Source: Paracentrotus lividus (Eukaryota > Echinodermata > Echinoidea > Camarodonta > Echinidae). From it: a DNA stretch of 64,000 nt. The stretch is taken from positions 50,670,900 through 50,734,899 of the forward strand of contig CALNVZ010003433.1 of NCBI GenBank assembly GCA_940671915.1. Direction: 5' to 3'. Under the pieces are notes generated by a model. That model was not told where the DNA came from and did not search any database. It was given only the letters and a program-made list of their open reading frames with translations. How positions within the stretch are numbered: the first letter of the stretch is position 1; every line of letters starts with the position of its first letter. This document shows positions 1-12,636 of this stretch, one piece after another. Both the position numbers and the translations under genes were made by a program.

Positions 1-2500
1 CCCGCACTGGCCCTGCCCCCCTCCTGGGCCCTCGCTGCCCCCTCCTCTCTCCTTTCATGCCTCCCCCCTTTGTTGCTTCCGCTCCTCTCGCCTCTTTCTT
101 GCCTTCCTTTTCCGTCTCCCCTTTGCTCGCTTCCTCTCTTTTCTCCTCCTCCTCTGTTCTACTTGGCGGCTCTCCTTTTCCTCCCTCCCCTTGTTTCCTT
201 CCTGTTCCTACTCACTGCTCTCCCCTCTCTTCTCTCTCTTGACTCTTCGTCATCCGTGCCTCTCCCCGCCCATCACTCCCCCCGCCCCTCCCCGGTTACC
301 TCCCTCGGTGCGTGGGCCTCCGTGTGGCTCGCCCTCCGCTGGCGCCCTTTTCTGGTCCCTCGGCCCCCCCGCCGCGCTCGCTTCACGCCCTGTTGTCACC
401 TCTACAGCGACCCTTCCGCGCCCTTTGGTGGCCCCCCTGGTCCTCGTCTCTGCGTCCTCATGCCCCGCCGGGCGTGTTCCCCACGCGTCCCCCCCCGTTG
501 CCACCACTCGTTGCCCCCCGGACCCCGCCACTTGTTGTCCCCCATTTGGCCGCCTTTCGCCCCTCCCTGACCCTCCCCTCTTGTCTCCTCCCGCCCGCCG
601 CTTCCCGGCCTGTCTCGTGTTGGGCGCCTCCCCCTTTTTTGTTTTTGCTTCCCGCGCCGCCTCCTCTGCCTGCCTCCTCCTTCCCCTGTCTGTGTCCCCC
701 GGCTTGTTCTCCTCCCCCTCTCCCCCCCTGCCTTTCGCCCCCCCCTGTGTCCCTCTCTCCCTTGCCCGTCCCCCTCGCCCGGCTCTCCCCGGCCCCCTGC
801 CCGCCTACCGCGGTTTGTGTGCCCCGCCTCTGCTCTTCCCCTTACACCGCCCTGTCCCCGCCTTCCCTCCGCTCTCCCCTCCGCTGCTGTTGCACTGCCC
901 TAAAAGCGTTCTGGGGTGCACTGCAGGCGTCTGGCCTTCCTTTGCTGCCCCTCTCCCCGTGCTCCTGCCTCTTCCCTCCTGGCACCCCTCCTGGCACCCT
1001 CCTTCTCGTCCTTTGCCCCTCTATTGTCTTCGCCTCGCCGCCCCGTTGACGGCCGGTTTTTTCCCCTCCGTGTTTCTCCCTCCCCCTACTCCTTGGGCTT
1101 TCCACTCGGTCTGCCATTTCTCTTCCCCCTTCCCTTTTCCGCTCCTCCTGTCGGCCCTCATTCTTCCCCTTCGTTGGGCCCTCTTTTGGCTCGGTGTGTC
1201 CTTCCACCCCTGCCTGCGCCCATCCCTTGCCGCTGCACGCTGTCCCCCGGCAGTGCTGCGGCCGGCGCTGTACGGCGCCTGACACACGGCCCTCTCCCGC
1301 GCCTTCGCCGCCCTCAGACCCCTCCTCGCCCACTCCTTTTTGGGGTCTCGCGCTGCCTTTTTTTCTTCCCCCCCCCCTCCGCCCTGCCCGCTAGACGTCT
1401 TTTCTACGGGTCCGTGCCCTTCCCCACCTCACACCGTCTTTTCGCCGCCCTCCCCTCACCCTTGGGCCCAGCGCCCTCGCTTGTGTGCCGTCGGCCTAGG
1501 CCCCCCTCCCCTTGCGTCCGTTGGCGTCGGCTCGTCACGGTACCGCTCTCGGGGCCTTTCGCTTCTCCTGCTTTTTTCCTGCGTCTTGCTTTTGGGGGGT
1601 TTGTCTTCCGTGCCGCTGTTTGCTTGTGCTCTTGCGTTGCTTTGGCGTGTCTTTGCGTGTGTTTTGGCGTCTTCCTTTTCCCGTCCGCCGACCCGGCCCG
1701 CCCCTTGCACATCGCCCACATGCTCCGCTCCTCACATGCTCTCCTCACTCCCTTCCCCCTTCCGGCGTTTTTCTTGTCCATCTCGCCCGTCTTTGCTTCC
1801 CCCGCTGCCTGCCCTCCCCGGCCCCCCTCCCGCCTCCTTGTCCCCTTCCCCTCCTTTTTCCCGTGACGCGTGCCTGCCGTCACCCCCTGTTCCTTGGATG
1901 CTACCCGGCACGTCTGTGGCCTGCGGCCTGATTCGCCTTTGCCTTTTCATTTCTCCCATCGCCTTCTCGCTCCCAGGGGCGTCTCTTGTCGCGGCCCTCA
2001 GCCCTCCCCACGTGTTTTCTCACGGCGCCCCCAACTCCTGCCTCGCCGCCGGCCTGGCTGTCGCCTTCCCTTCCCCTTTTTTTTGCCGTCCTCCCTCGCC
2101 CTTTTCAGCTTCGGGGTAATTTTACCCGTCTCGGGCGGGGTGGCTGGGTTGCAGGTTCGGTCATCTTTTTCCTTCCCATCCTTTCTCGCTGGCCCATCCC
2201 CGCCTTTCCTTTGGCCCTGTTGTCTTATACTTCACGCGTGCGTGGCGCCGTTCTGCACTTCCCGCGCCTCGGCCTCGCCGGGCCTCGTCCGCCACCTCCA
2301 CCCCGTCGTCCTCACCCGACCCTCCCCCACCCAGGCCACTCGACCCACCCCGGCCCCCTTACCTTACCACTTGTTCATTCCTCTTCTCTCCCTCTTTCAC
2401 TTTCCTTGCGGCAACTGCTCCCTTCTGTCCTCAAGACGTAGTACTTTTGTATTGCCCGCTATCATCGTCACCTCTTTGCCACCCCCGACTTCCACCTGCC
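1..2500. other. C/T-rich, A-depleted contig end
   Basis: The plus strand is dominated by C and T and nearly lacks A: the first 60 bases hold 34 C, 14 T, 10 G and 2 A. This bias runs for about 2.4 kb and then weakens. It produces long open frames on both strands (proline/serine-rich on plus, arginine/glycine-rich on minus) that come from composition and not from genes. I see no domain, splice pattern or clear tandem unit. The stretch is either an extreme low-complexity sequence or a poor-quality contig end. Confidence 0.7.
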
Positions 2501-4385
2501 AAACCGACGAGCCGTAACTTCGAATGGGGGTCTTGTGCCGCCCTCTTTGTCGATCGTTTGCATTTCGCGGCTGTCTCCTTACCGACGTCGACCTGTGACT
2601 GGCCACGTCGTTCCTTTTTTGTTTAACTCGTTCTTCGGACTGATTGCTTTTGTTCCTCGCGAATCGACTGAAAACCTACCTAACTCCTAAACCATACGTC
2701 GGGTCGGTATAACTTAATTACACCTAATTCTTTCACCCGTTTTTTTATTGTTTTTTACGCTACTATTGACGGGTAGAAGAGGCCTGGGATTTCTCTTTTT
2801 TAACGTGAAGGGGCTGGGTCCACGTGGGGGGGGGGGGCGTGGCTGAACAACGCTAAAATGCGTGATGTATACGTACCTTTTTGTTTTGTACACTGTTTGC
2901 TGAAACGCCGTTGGCTGACACCCCCCTCCCCGCCGCCCTTTCTTACTCTATATGATCTTTTTTTTTTTGGCTTTTAGGTTTTTTTCATTTCATCTGTTTT
3001 TTTGTTTTTTGTTTTTTGTTTTTTTGTTTTTTTATTCTTCTCATTCTTTACTTTATTTTCTTATACCTTTTTTTTTTTTTTTTGGAGGGGGGGGGATTAG
3101 TCCCATTCTTCTTTACTGCAATTTGGCCTAAGATCCTGTCGCTTGCCCCCTTTTCCCCCTTCCCCCACTGAATGGCCATAGATGTACTGTCCTTGGTTAA
3201 CCACGAATAACCTAAACTCTAAGGAGACAGCACCGCTGTATTTCCATTACACGTTAATCTTTCTTTACAACAGCCATTGACGAACCCTACCCGCTTCTAC
3301 CGGACTTTACCCGTACGCAAGTAACCAAGACTACAGGCTCCTCGGCCCCACCAATTCCCCCTCTCCGTCCCACCCAACCCCCTCCCTCCCTCCCCCAAAA
3401 CCCGTCCAAAAAAGCCAAAAACCCACCACCCCGGCTCCGATCGGGCCCCTGCAAAAACTTCTGCGTCCCCCCCCCCCCCCTCCCCCCCCTCGAGAAAAAC
3501 CCCTAAACCCCCCAGACAGCTCCTGCCGGCCCATGACCTCTCTCGTCCACCCCCCCCCCGCTCTCCACCCTACCCGAAAAACCAACGCAAAAAACACAGC
3601 TACGCTCCCTTCCGCCTCCACAAAACTTCTCGTTCCCCCCCACCCCCCCCCCCAATAGTCTAGGAACACCAGGGGGGACTTGACGGCCGCCCGACTTTGG
3701 CACCCTCATCTACCCCTACTGGCCGCTACCGATGTGCACGCTGCCCTTTTGCTGGCCCGACGGGGCGGAAAAAGACACCTCTCTCCACTTTTTTACTATT
3801 TTTTTCTTTACTCCTGGTACCTTCCACAGTGTGGCGGTACGGTTAACACCCTTTGCTTATTTTCGCGCTGTTACATCCACACCTCTCGGCCTATCGTGAC
3901 TCGCCGAACTGCGCGCCCTCCTCTATCTACTCTTATTCCATTTATTTTGTTCCTCCACGCGACCCATCACCCCTCGAGTTGGCGAAACACTCGGAAGACG
4001 TGCTGACCTCGGTGACGTTTTTGCTCTCATTTCACCTCTTTTAGTTCGTTACGCACTTGTCAGGCTTACGTTAGGATTTACCCATAACCTTTCTACGTGC
4101 ACCTTGCCTCTCCATTTACCGTGTAATACGGGATTGAACCCGTGTACCTTTGGTTCGAAATCTATCTTTTGTAACCCGCCACGACGTCACATGCGTCAGC
4201 GGCACCGCGTTTTGTATACTCACCGCATGTGTGCACCTGCGTGTATTATTCATAGCATTTAGCTTCGTATTTTGGCTATGTCACTTTGTCGTCCGGTCCC
4301 CTCCTATACTGTACGCGTCCATATACAGCAGTATACTTGAACCTCGTACTTGAACTCAGGTACCTTTTCGTTGTACGGAAACACA
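2501..4385. other. Homopolymer-rich transition zone without genes
   Basis: C/T bias fades gradually here and long homopolymers appear: a G run near 2,827, T runs near 2,960-3,090 and C runs near 3,466-3,490 and 3,640-3,655. The minus strand of about 3,340-3,660 is G-run rich and could form G-quadruplexes. At about 4,385 the sequence changes to ordinary AT-rich DNA. No gene is recognised. Confidence 0.6.
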
Positions 4386-6060
4386 TGTGACCCAGATCTT
4401 TAGGATTATAGTAAGGACATATTGATAATGAGGATACAACAATATGATAACTAATATATATGTTTCTAAAGTAAACACAATGTTGAGATTTAAGTTATGA
4501 AAGATAGAAATAAAGAGAACTCACCGCTGGTCTGGTGCGTGTCCAGTACGTAGTAAAAGCTGCCTCAATGCGTTGTACTGTGGCAGCTTTGGCGCTATAT
4601 GTTAAGAGTCGTCGCAAATCAACTTCACCCTGAGAAAAATCGGCATCTTTCTAAAAACAAAATCGGACCACACCGATTACTTTATGTGCGTGGCGCTGAC
4701 CCACATGATATAATCGTACTTGACTGAATCCATCACTGGGTAGAAAAACTGAAAGACTAGTACAATTGTTGACATTGTCTAGTTTAACGTAATACGTTGA
4801 CGCAAGAACAGTAAGGGAATTTTCTTGGAAATAAAAAAACATCTATGACGTCTGCGTTTCAACTGTCAGTTGTTTTTTAAGTCCTTTATTTTTCTCTGTC
4901 CTTATTTTTCTTTTTCCTCTTTCGTATTCTTTTCCTTGTCCGTTTCCAAATGCATCTTCTTTTTTATTGTTGATTGTTCTTTTCGTCTTTCATTTTATTT
5001 ATTTATTTATTCTTTCATTATAATAATTATTTTTTGCGCCCCTAAATTGCCGCCACGGGGCAACAGCGCCCTTCACCTCTCTAACGATAGATAGTCACTC
5101 TGGCAAAGCGTTGCAGCTCTTCAGAATATCCATTTTATATCAAAAAATACAAATACAAAATTGAATTTTAAAAAAGAAAAAAAAAAGGAAGATCAGTATA
5201 AGAACGACCTTGAGCCACCCATAGCTGTTATATGGTACTCTTGCTTGAGGTCCGAAGCGCGGATTTTTTTTTGGTTTTTTTTTTTACACCGCCCCCCCCC
5301 CCCCCCCCCACTTATCACAGCGGCGCATATTAAACGTGGAAAAAAATCTATGTTACTTTTTGTGATCGCTCAGGCGTGATGTGCAAAAAAATTTGATGGT
5401 CCTTTTTGTCCACTTTTGCAGATTTCGAACCGCACCCGTAAAAATCCCTAGTTGGGGGCCTGCATGTTGCAAAACATTAACATGGTTATTACACAAAAAT
5501 TTTAAAATATAAATCTCTCAGCTTTGGAGAAAAAACCTAAATCAAGGCTCAATTGAGTTTTTAATGGATCCGGTATAGAGATGGCCTCATTCCACCGACA
5601 TAATCTTTCTGCGACTACTCCACGATTACCCCAAGGCCCTGTAATTATATAGGGCCTTGAATTAACAACACTAGACAACAGCGCCCTCATAAGACGTAAG
5701 TTATATAAGTGGCATTGCAAAGCAGTACATTGCATTCGTCGCTACAGAAACCGGAATTATTTCCGGTTCTATCCAACTTTAAACCTTTCTGATGACATCG
5801 AGTGAGACAGACGCCCCATAAGGGTTATAGGCAACAAGGAATGGATTAATTGGTACGTAATTAATTTGTTGTAAATATTTATAGAGAATGATATTATGAA
5901 CTAATCGTGTCACTGTCATTTGCTAGTAGTCCTCCACGTAGTGGGGATGCTAGCGTGGTCCAGGTCTAAAGTTTAGACTTTAAATAAATATTTTATCAAC
6001 CGTCGAGAATCTCGGCAACTGTTGAATTTATTATTTGGGGCACTTTTTTACTGATAATAT
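4386..6060. other. AT-rich non-coding stretch
   Basis: There are no recognisable coding exons. It contains T-rich and A-rich runs, a poly-C run near 5,291-5,308, and short motifs of the kind 'CAACAGCGCCCTC' (5,063 and 5,677) that look like remnants of dispersed repeats. Confidence 0.5.
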
Positions 6061-6070
6061 TTTCTTTCAG

Positions 6071-6241
6071 GCATCTTTAATCTACCAGACTACAGTAATC
6101 AATTTAAAGACACCAGCCTCACTCTGCTAGCTCAACCTCAAACTCACAGTCGGTCACAACTGCACGTCCAACACATGCACACACAGCAGTCACATCGCCA
6201 GCATCCCGATCAGCTCAGCCATCAAGCACACTGTGCAGCAT
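6071..6241 (+). CDS. Possible orphan terminal exon (His/Gln-rich), unrecognised
   Basis: A good acceptor (TTTCTTTCAG) ends at 6,070. It is followed by a 56-codon open stretch, rich in His, Gln and Ser (starting IFNLPDYSNQFKD), that ends in TGA at 6,241. A second frame is also open across the second half (6,136 onward, containing GPGAGPQCGEW) and passes a GTGAGT at about 6,271. No upstream exon or known family was recognised. It may be the last exon of a gene whose other exons were not seen, or a chance open frame in repeat-derived sequence. Confidence 0.2.
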
Positions 6242-6479
6242 GAGGTGGGGCCGGGAGCAGGCCCGCAGTGTGGTGAGTGGACCGAAACCACACGCGCGCG
6301 GCATGAACGTTTTAGCTTTCTGTTTATTGATTATTCGAATCACATTGCATCTTACGTACCGCTCCGTGTCTACTGCTTGAGATTCACAGCAAACAAGTTA
6401 TTACTGCTACTTCTCTTGTTTAAAATGATGCAGTCTGACACCTTAGCGGACTTAATCACCAGGATTGCGGAATTATAAA

Positions 6480-7630
6480 GAAGGCGTGAACACGTCTCTC
6501 AGCGCATGAGGCAACTTGTCATAAAGAGGATACGCCTCTTCAAAAAATCAGATATAGTTGGTTTTATTGGCAGCAGATTACTAATTTTGAAATAATAATT
6601 CACGCACAGATTTATTCATTTGTGAACTAGACCTCATTCATGATTTCCGCTAATTTTTCTTACTCAATTAGTTTCAGTTTAAATTCAAACATATTTACTT
6701 CTTCCCCTCCCTCTATCGTTGCATGTAAAAAGGGAAAGTACAAGTCCTTCCTAAAATTTAGTTTGGTCGTTAAAAAAAAAAATAAATAATTTATACATAT
6801 AACAATAAACACAGAAAAAAAAAAAACAAGGACTACTACTAATTAACTAAAAAAATAACGTCCACGACCTTTGTGACAGACAAACGCTAACTCCAGGTTC
6901 TTTCACAGCAGCCCTTACTTTGACAAAAGAAAAGCAACTGACATACTAACAAATTTGAGTTTTTTTAATGTTTTCACATATGAGTGGCGGCATGCGCGTT
7001 TTTGCAGCTAGTCCAAATGTTCATGTCTCAAATAATAAATAATTGAATAAATAGAAGATTTACATTGACCATTCAGTGTAAATGACGGAACACATGTTTG
7101 CGTGCTTTAGCGAGGAATGTCATTTTTTGTGATCAGTTGCTTCCTTTTGTGTCAAAGTAGGGCAGTTTTCCTCTGCCAGAAATAATGAGCTTGCACACAG
7201 GAAGCCAAAATTGCGTTTCATCTATTCCCTAAATTTTCCGTTATAAGCTTACTCCAGCGAGCCCGATGTTGCAATTCGATGGTCTTACACACAGAAAGTA
7301 ACTAACCCTCCAATCTCCATTAAACTCCAAATTTCGGCCTCAGTGCTAATGGTAGTTTACAAGCGAGCGTGATCCATGGGGGCCCACCCCCCCCCCCCCG
7401 CCCATAATTTAATTCCAATTAAGTAGCCGCGAAATAGGCTTATTGGTAATAGTAAACTGATTCTCATAACAAAAAGGCCGTTTTAATGTGGAGGAGATTA
7501 GGCCCACGAGGTGCGATTTTTGCAATATAAGCTGTTAAAATACGTCTCCCTTATCTTTTTTTCTTTTTCTTTTAAAGAAAGTACATATCTAGATTTGACA
7601 AAGGAAAATGAAAGTAAAATATAGGAAAAT
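6480..7630. other. AT-rich stretch, nothing recognised
   Basis: Contains A-rich runs near 6,770-6,830 and a poly-C run near 7,387-7,400. No exon, RNA gene or clear repeat structure was seen. Confidence 0.5.
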
Positions 7631-9850
7631 ATTTTCGTGCTCGCGCTTCGCTGCTCGCAGATACCGCAAATTATAGAAGGTATATAATGCCGCAATATCT
7701 CAAATTTTCAGCTCCTACTTCGCGCTCGCGGATACTAAATAGGTCTATAATACTATCAGATTATCTCGCCAAATTTTTAGTATACTAAAAATGCGCCCTT
7801 TATTTATATTATATATTTTTCAATACCCCAAGTTTGGCTCGCGCTTCGCGGCTCGCGGATACTTAAACCATATATGCACTAACATAGACTCTCGAAAATT
7901 TTTTAGTTAAAAATTTTCGGCTCGCAGATACCAATCAATTTGGTATATTACTCGAATGTAGTCAAAAAACAATAACTTTAAGCACCTAGAAAAATGTACA
8001 GAAGTAAAAAGAGAAACCAAATTCTATTAAACCCATAAATTTATACTACATATTCTGAAAAAAGTACTTCCTCCTGCATCATATTGGATAACATTTTTGT
8101 GTGGTATGTTCTTTATGCTTGATGAACACGAAGCATTGTTTGGAAACATGTCTCAATTTCGAATTGTGCCAGAATGGGGAGTAAAATCAAAACAACAATA
8201 AAGCTGGTGGGAAAAAACCAACTTCATCCGATTAAGAAGTAGCATAACTTATTTAGCAAAAATGTCTTCCGCTTAATAAATTGGCAGGGTTGTGCTACAC
8301 ATATTGACCATTTTGTATGAAATTAATGATCTGTGTGAGTCAGGCATCGGAGTGAGCACACTCCAAAGACAAAATACAATCACTTTTCCGAAATGCTAAA
8401 GGATGCTTCTTTTTGGTCTAAGTACAGCTGGAATATTTAGTCTTTTAAATGTGTACCTATATCGTGCATTACCTTCACGAGTCATCAAGTTTTCATACAC
8501 AAATGTAGATCAATATGTGTGTGACAACAATCCCTGCCAAGTTATATAAAGTGGAAGAGCATATTTTACGGTTTAAAAAGTTTATGGCTATTTTACATCA
8601 GGTTATGAAGTTTGCTTTTTCTCTAGCTTTTGTTTTTTGAATTACTGCCCATTCTGGCACAATTCGATATTGACATTGTTCGCAAACAATGCATCGTGTT
8701 CAGTCCAAGCGTAAAGACGTACCACCAAAAATTAGAGTACCAGAAGATGCGGGAGGAGTTACTACTTTCCGACTATGTTAATAGATTAATTTTGTGGTTA
8801 TCTCTTAAATTGGTTTTGTCTTTTTATTCACATATTTCTAAGTCAATATTTTTTTTTTGACCCTCACTCGGTATAAAATGATCACAATTACTCAAAATTT
8901 TATGCTCGAGCTTCGGCGCTCGCAGGATACTACAATAGGCGTCATGATACACCAATTATCTAAATTTTTAAAGCTAGAATCCCCTATTTATTCACATAAT
9001 CTTTTAAAACCGCCTATTGTTTGCTCGCTCGCTTCGCGGCTCAGCGGATACATAAACCAATAACGCACACACATAACTTCGCAATTTTTAGCGCTCAAAA
9101 TGTTTCGGCTCGCGCTTCGCCTCGCCTCTCCAGAAACCCATTCAATAGAGGTAATAATATACATCAGCTCGCGCTTCGCGCTCGAGGATTATAAAATAAG
9201 TTCTAATGCATACACAATTATCTACACAATTTTTTATGCTAGAAATAGCCTCCCTTATATTTATTCCATTCTCTTTTAAAAACCCCAAGATTTGCGGTTC
9301 GTGCGTGCTTCGCGCTCGGCTGAATACTAAATCATAATGCCACAAATAACTCCAATTTTTAACCTCAACAATTTTCATGCTCGCGTGCTTTCTCGTTCGG
9401 TATACTAAAATAAGTCTTTAAAGTGCAAAACTTACTTTAACAAAAAATTTACTAGCAAAGTGCCACTTCTTATTTTTTTCCATATAATATTTTTAAACCC
9501 CAATTTTCGGTTCTTTGACCTTTGCGCCTCGCTGATACAAACATCGACTGCATACAAATATCTCAATTTTTACCTCAAATTTTCAACTCTCGCTTCGGCA
9601 CCCACGGAATACTAAACCAATATAAATGCACAAATAACTCCAATTTGAACTCAAAATTTTGCTGCGCTTCGAGCTCGCAATATCAATCAGTAGGGTATAA
9701 AGTGCCACAATTAATTCAATTTTATCTCACCGCTTCGACTCGCGGATACTAAATTAGGGTCTTTAAATGCACGAATTATCTCCAAATAATAGGCTGAATA
9801 AATTTTCGGCTTACGCTTCGCCGTGCTTCGCTATTTTTTCATAAATGAAG
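7630..9850. repeat. Degenerate tandem array of CGCTTCGCGCTCGC-type units
   Basis: A GC-rich core resembling GCTCGCGCTTCGCGGCTCG, followed by 'GGATACTAAA' and AT-rich spacer, recurs about every 60-130 bp (for example 7,638, 7,718, 7,838, 8,905, 9,025, 9,107, 9,165, 9,305, 9,378, 9,590, 9,663, 9,730 and 9,810). Copies have diverged and spacing is irregular. The core is itself partly palindromic. The array is interrupted by an unrelated foldback element at about 8,060-8,770. A further stray copy lies near 10,130-10,155. Confidence 0.75.
8060..8770. mobile_element. Foldback (inverted-repeat) DNA element
   Basis: A left arm of about 130 bp (about 8,060-8,190) is the imperfect reverse complement of a right arm at about 8,640-8,770. 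For example, CGAATTGTGCCAGAATGG at about 8,160 matches CCATTCTGGCACAATTCG at 8,649. The 450-bp interior has no coding capacity. It is probably a non-autonomous DNA transposon that landed inside the surrounding GC-rich array. The target-site duplication was not identified. Confidence 0.65.
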
Positions 9851-10650
9851 ATCCAAACACATTCTTAAAAGCATCAATTAAAAATGCCCTTTTTTTGGGA
9901 CGCACCCCCTGTTCATCCGAAATACATTCTCTTATGCCTCTGGTCTCAATTGCCCTTTTTCAGGGAAAATCCCCTGTTTCCTTTTGACCCCCCCCCCACC
10001 ACTTATAATTTTTATTTTTATTAGTATATATTATTTTGTTTTCATAGGAGTAAAAATGAAATTATTTTAAATTCCTCGTTTAAGGTCAGCATAGGCCAGT
10101 ATAGGCCTATATAATCGGGAATTGTTAAACTCGCGCCTTCGCGCTCGTTTGCTCGCCTAAAAAGATTATTTTTTCAAGTTGCCCACCCCCCCCCTTGGAA
10201 AATACTGGATCCGCGCCTGGAGTAAAATATAGTTGCTGATCTCCAAACATCACTGGAGGAATAAGAATAAAGAGCTACCTTGCTGCTCAATTCATAGAGT
10301 AAAATTTTTAAGGTTCTTAATATTATTTGTCTTTTTTCATGGTTTGTCGAAAGAATATATTATTTCATAAAGGCATGTAGGCCTAACGAGCTTTTACACA
10401 TTTCTTGCGTGACAGGCTATTGCCTGTCCTAATTTATTTCTCTTGTGTCCATTTCTCCTTTCCCCTCGTTTGGCTTTTATTGTGGCCCGTGATTGGTGAA
10501 TATTTACGTTTGTAGATACATGCTAATTATTAGGCGTTTGTTTAGTGGAAAGGGTAAAGTTAACATTTAAGTTTTAGCCTATGGTGTAAAATCGGAAATT
10601 TAAATTTGCTGTTGTACTTTGTCTAACTGATAATGGCAAAATTAACGATT
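9851..10650. other. Non-coding stretch between two tandem arrays
   Basis: Contains a poly-C run near 9,990, a stray CGCGCCTTCGCGCTCG core near 10,130 and otherwise AT-rich sequence. No gene was seen. Confidence 0.5.
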
Positions 10651-10654
10651 TTCT

Positions 10655-11990
10655 CTCCCGTCAACACACCCTCCCACATTTTTCCTTACCTATTGACCAC
10701 ACACTGCCACATTCTCTCCCATTTAATTGACAACACCCCGCTCCACATCATTCGTCTCCCCACACACCCTCCCACTATTCTCTTCCATCGACACACCCTC
10801 CAACATTCTCATCTATGTTGACTATCACACTCCCACATTCTCTCCCATGTGACACACCGCCGCTCCACATCATTCTCTTCCACCACACCCTCCGCACCAT
10901 TCTCTTGTCCATCGACACACCTCCCAGTTGTACTCTTCACCAACAAACTCCCTTCCCCATTCTCTCTCATGCACACCGAACAGCCTCCCTCATTCTCTCT
11001 CATCACACCGGCACATTCTCCTACATCATTTCTCTCTCATACACACACTCCCTCATTCTCTCTCACACCCATCCTCCCCACTTCTCTTCAATCGAACACC
11101 CCCACATTCTTCCATCACACACCTCCACATTCTCTCCTGATTGACCACACACTGCCACATTCCTCCACTGACACACGCCCCGCTCCCAATCATTCTCTCG
11201 CCACACCGCTCCTCCCACATTCTCTTCCTCGACACACCCTCCACATTCTCTCTCAACACTACAATCTTAGTACACACCCTCTCACACATTCTCGTTCAAT
11301 ACACAACCTCCCACATTCTCTCCAATATGACACACTGCACTCCTCCACATCTCTCTTTCACGATAAACACCCCCTCCCACATTCTCTTCCACGCACCTCC
11401 ACTTTAACACACACCCTCCCATATCATCTCTCCTCCCAATGGCACACCCTTCCACATTATTACATATTATTACACTCACCCTCTCACACACGTACATTCT
11501 CCTAGGTCATTCTCTCTCATACACACACCCTCCCATATCATTCTCTCTCACACACACACCCTTCCACATTATTACATACACCCTCTCACATTCTCTCACA
11601 CACGCTTATGCTCTCCCTCACACACATTCTCCTACATCATTCTCTCTCATACACACACCCTCCAACTTCACTCTCCCTTACACACATTCTCTCTTGTACA
11701 CACCACTGCCCTCATTCTCTGCCTCACACCCATTCCTCCCACATTCTCTTTCAAATATTATGCACCCTTTATGTTCTCTCACACACCATCGCATATTCTC
11801 TTTCACACACACACATACATAGACGTCCATTCTCCCTGACACACACACACACCCACAAACCCTCCCTTATTTTCTTCACATGCACAACCTCAAATATTCT
11901 CTTTATTTTTTATATTCTCTCTCATAAACTTTTTTCTCTGTCTTTCTCTCACACACACATACACCCTCCCATATGCTCTTGTCCCAAACA
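10655..11990. repeat. CACAC/CTCCCACATTCTCTC minisatellite
   Basis: About 1.3 kb of degenerate units built on 'CACACCCTCCCACATTCTCTC'. Unit length varies, roughly 20-45 bp, with many small indels. The plus strand has almost no G. Open frames through it read as repeated His-Ser-Leu-Thr peptides and on the minus strand as Glu/Arg/Val-rich; they are artefacts of the repeat. It lies between the SLC37A4 3' end and the CGCTTCGCG array. Confidence 0.85.
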
Positions 11991-11999
11991 AATCTGTCA

Positions 12000-12630
12000 C
12001 TAGCTTTCATAGTAAAACAATTAATAATAATATCCAATATCTAAATATTTGAAATGATTGATATATTTTATTGCTCACATTGTATTGTCAAACATGGAGC
12101 TTGGTTGAAAAGCATTATTTCTAATATTGCACTGATAGCGTAACTTCTCAAGAAATGGTCACAGAACTCTTTAACTCAATTTTAAGTCTTAATTGCCTTT
12201 TAAAATAATTTACAATTTATAATGATGACATGATTCTGCATGAAACATTTAGATTTGAATTAAAAGACTATTTTTTTTGCAAATACTGATTAACCTAGAA
12301 TAATCGACTGTTTGCAATGGTCATTATCTTCACACTATAATTCCTCATAGAAGTACCATACTTCATAATTTCTAACTCACTCTTCATATAACTCTTTGAA
12401 TTCAAGACAATGTATGAAGCAAATGTGATAAATTACTGATATGCCTCGAAATAAGATCTTGTTATAGGTTTTTTTTCCTGCAATGACAAGGATTGCTTTT
12501 TGTTTAATCAAATATATATATACAAAAGTAAACTTTTACAAAAATAGAATTTTAGAAAAATTCAGCGCACTCAATTGCAAAAACATATGACAGAAGAATT
12601 TTGTTTTCAAGCAAACTTTTTGTCATTACA
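12000..12630. other. AT-rich non-coding stretch
   Basis: No exon, RNA gene or repeated structure was recognised. Confidence 0.5.
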
Positions 12631-12636
12631 TAGAAG

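Noticed and set aside
57-2519. Long open frames (up to 363 codons) on both strands of the left end
   Set aside because: They overlap in several frames, are proline/serine- or arginine/glycine-rich, and follow from A-poor composition that lacks stop codons. No domain or splice structure.
7498-7695. 65-codon minus-strand frame as a gene
   Set aside because: AT-rich with no similarity, overlapping the start of the GC-rich tandem array; length is within chance expectation.
10633-12003. Open frames up to 218 codons in the CACAC/CTCCCACATT region
   Set aside because: They translate a minisatellite in several frames on both strands.
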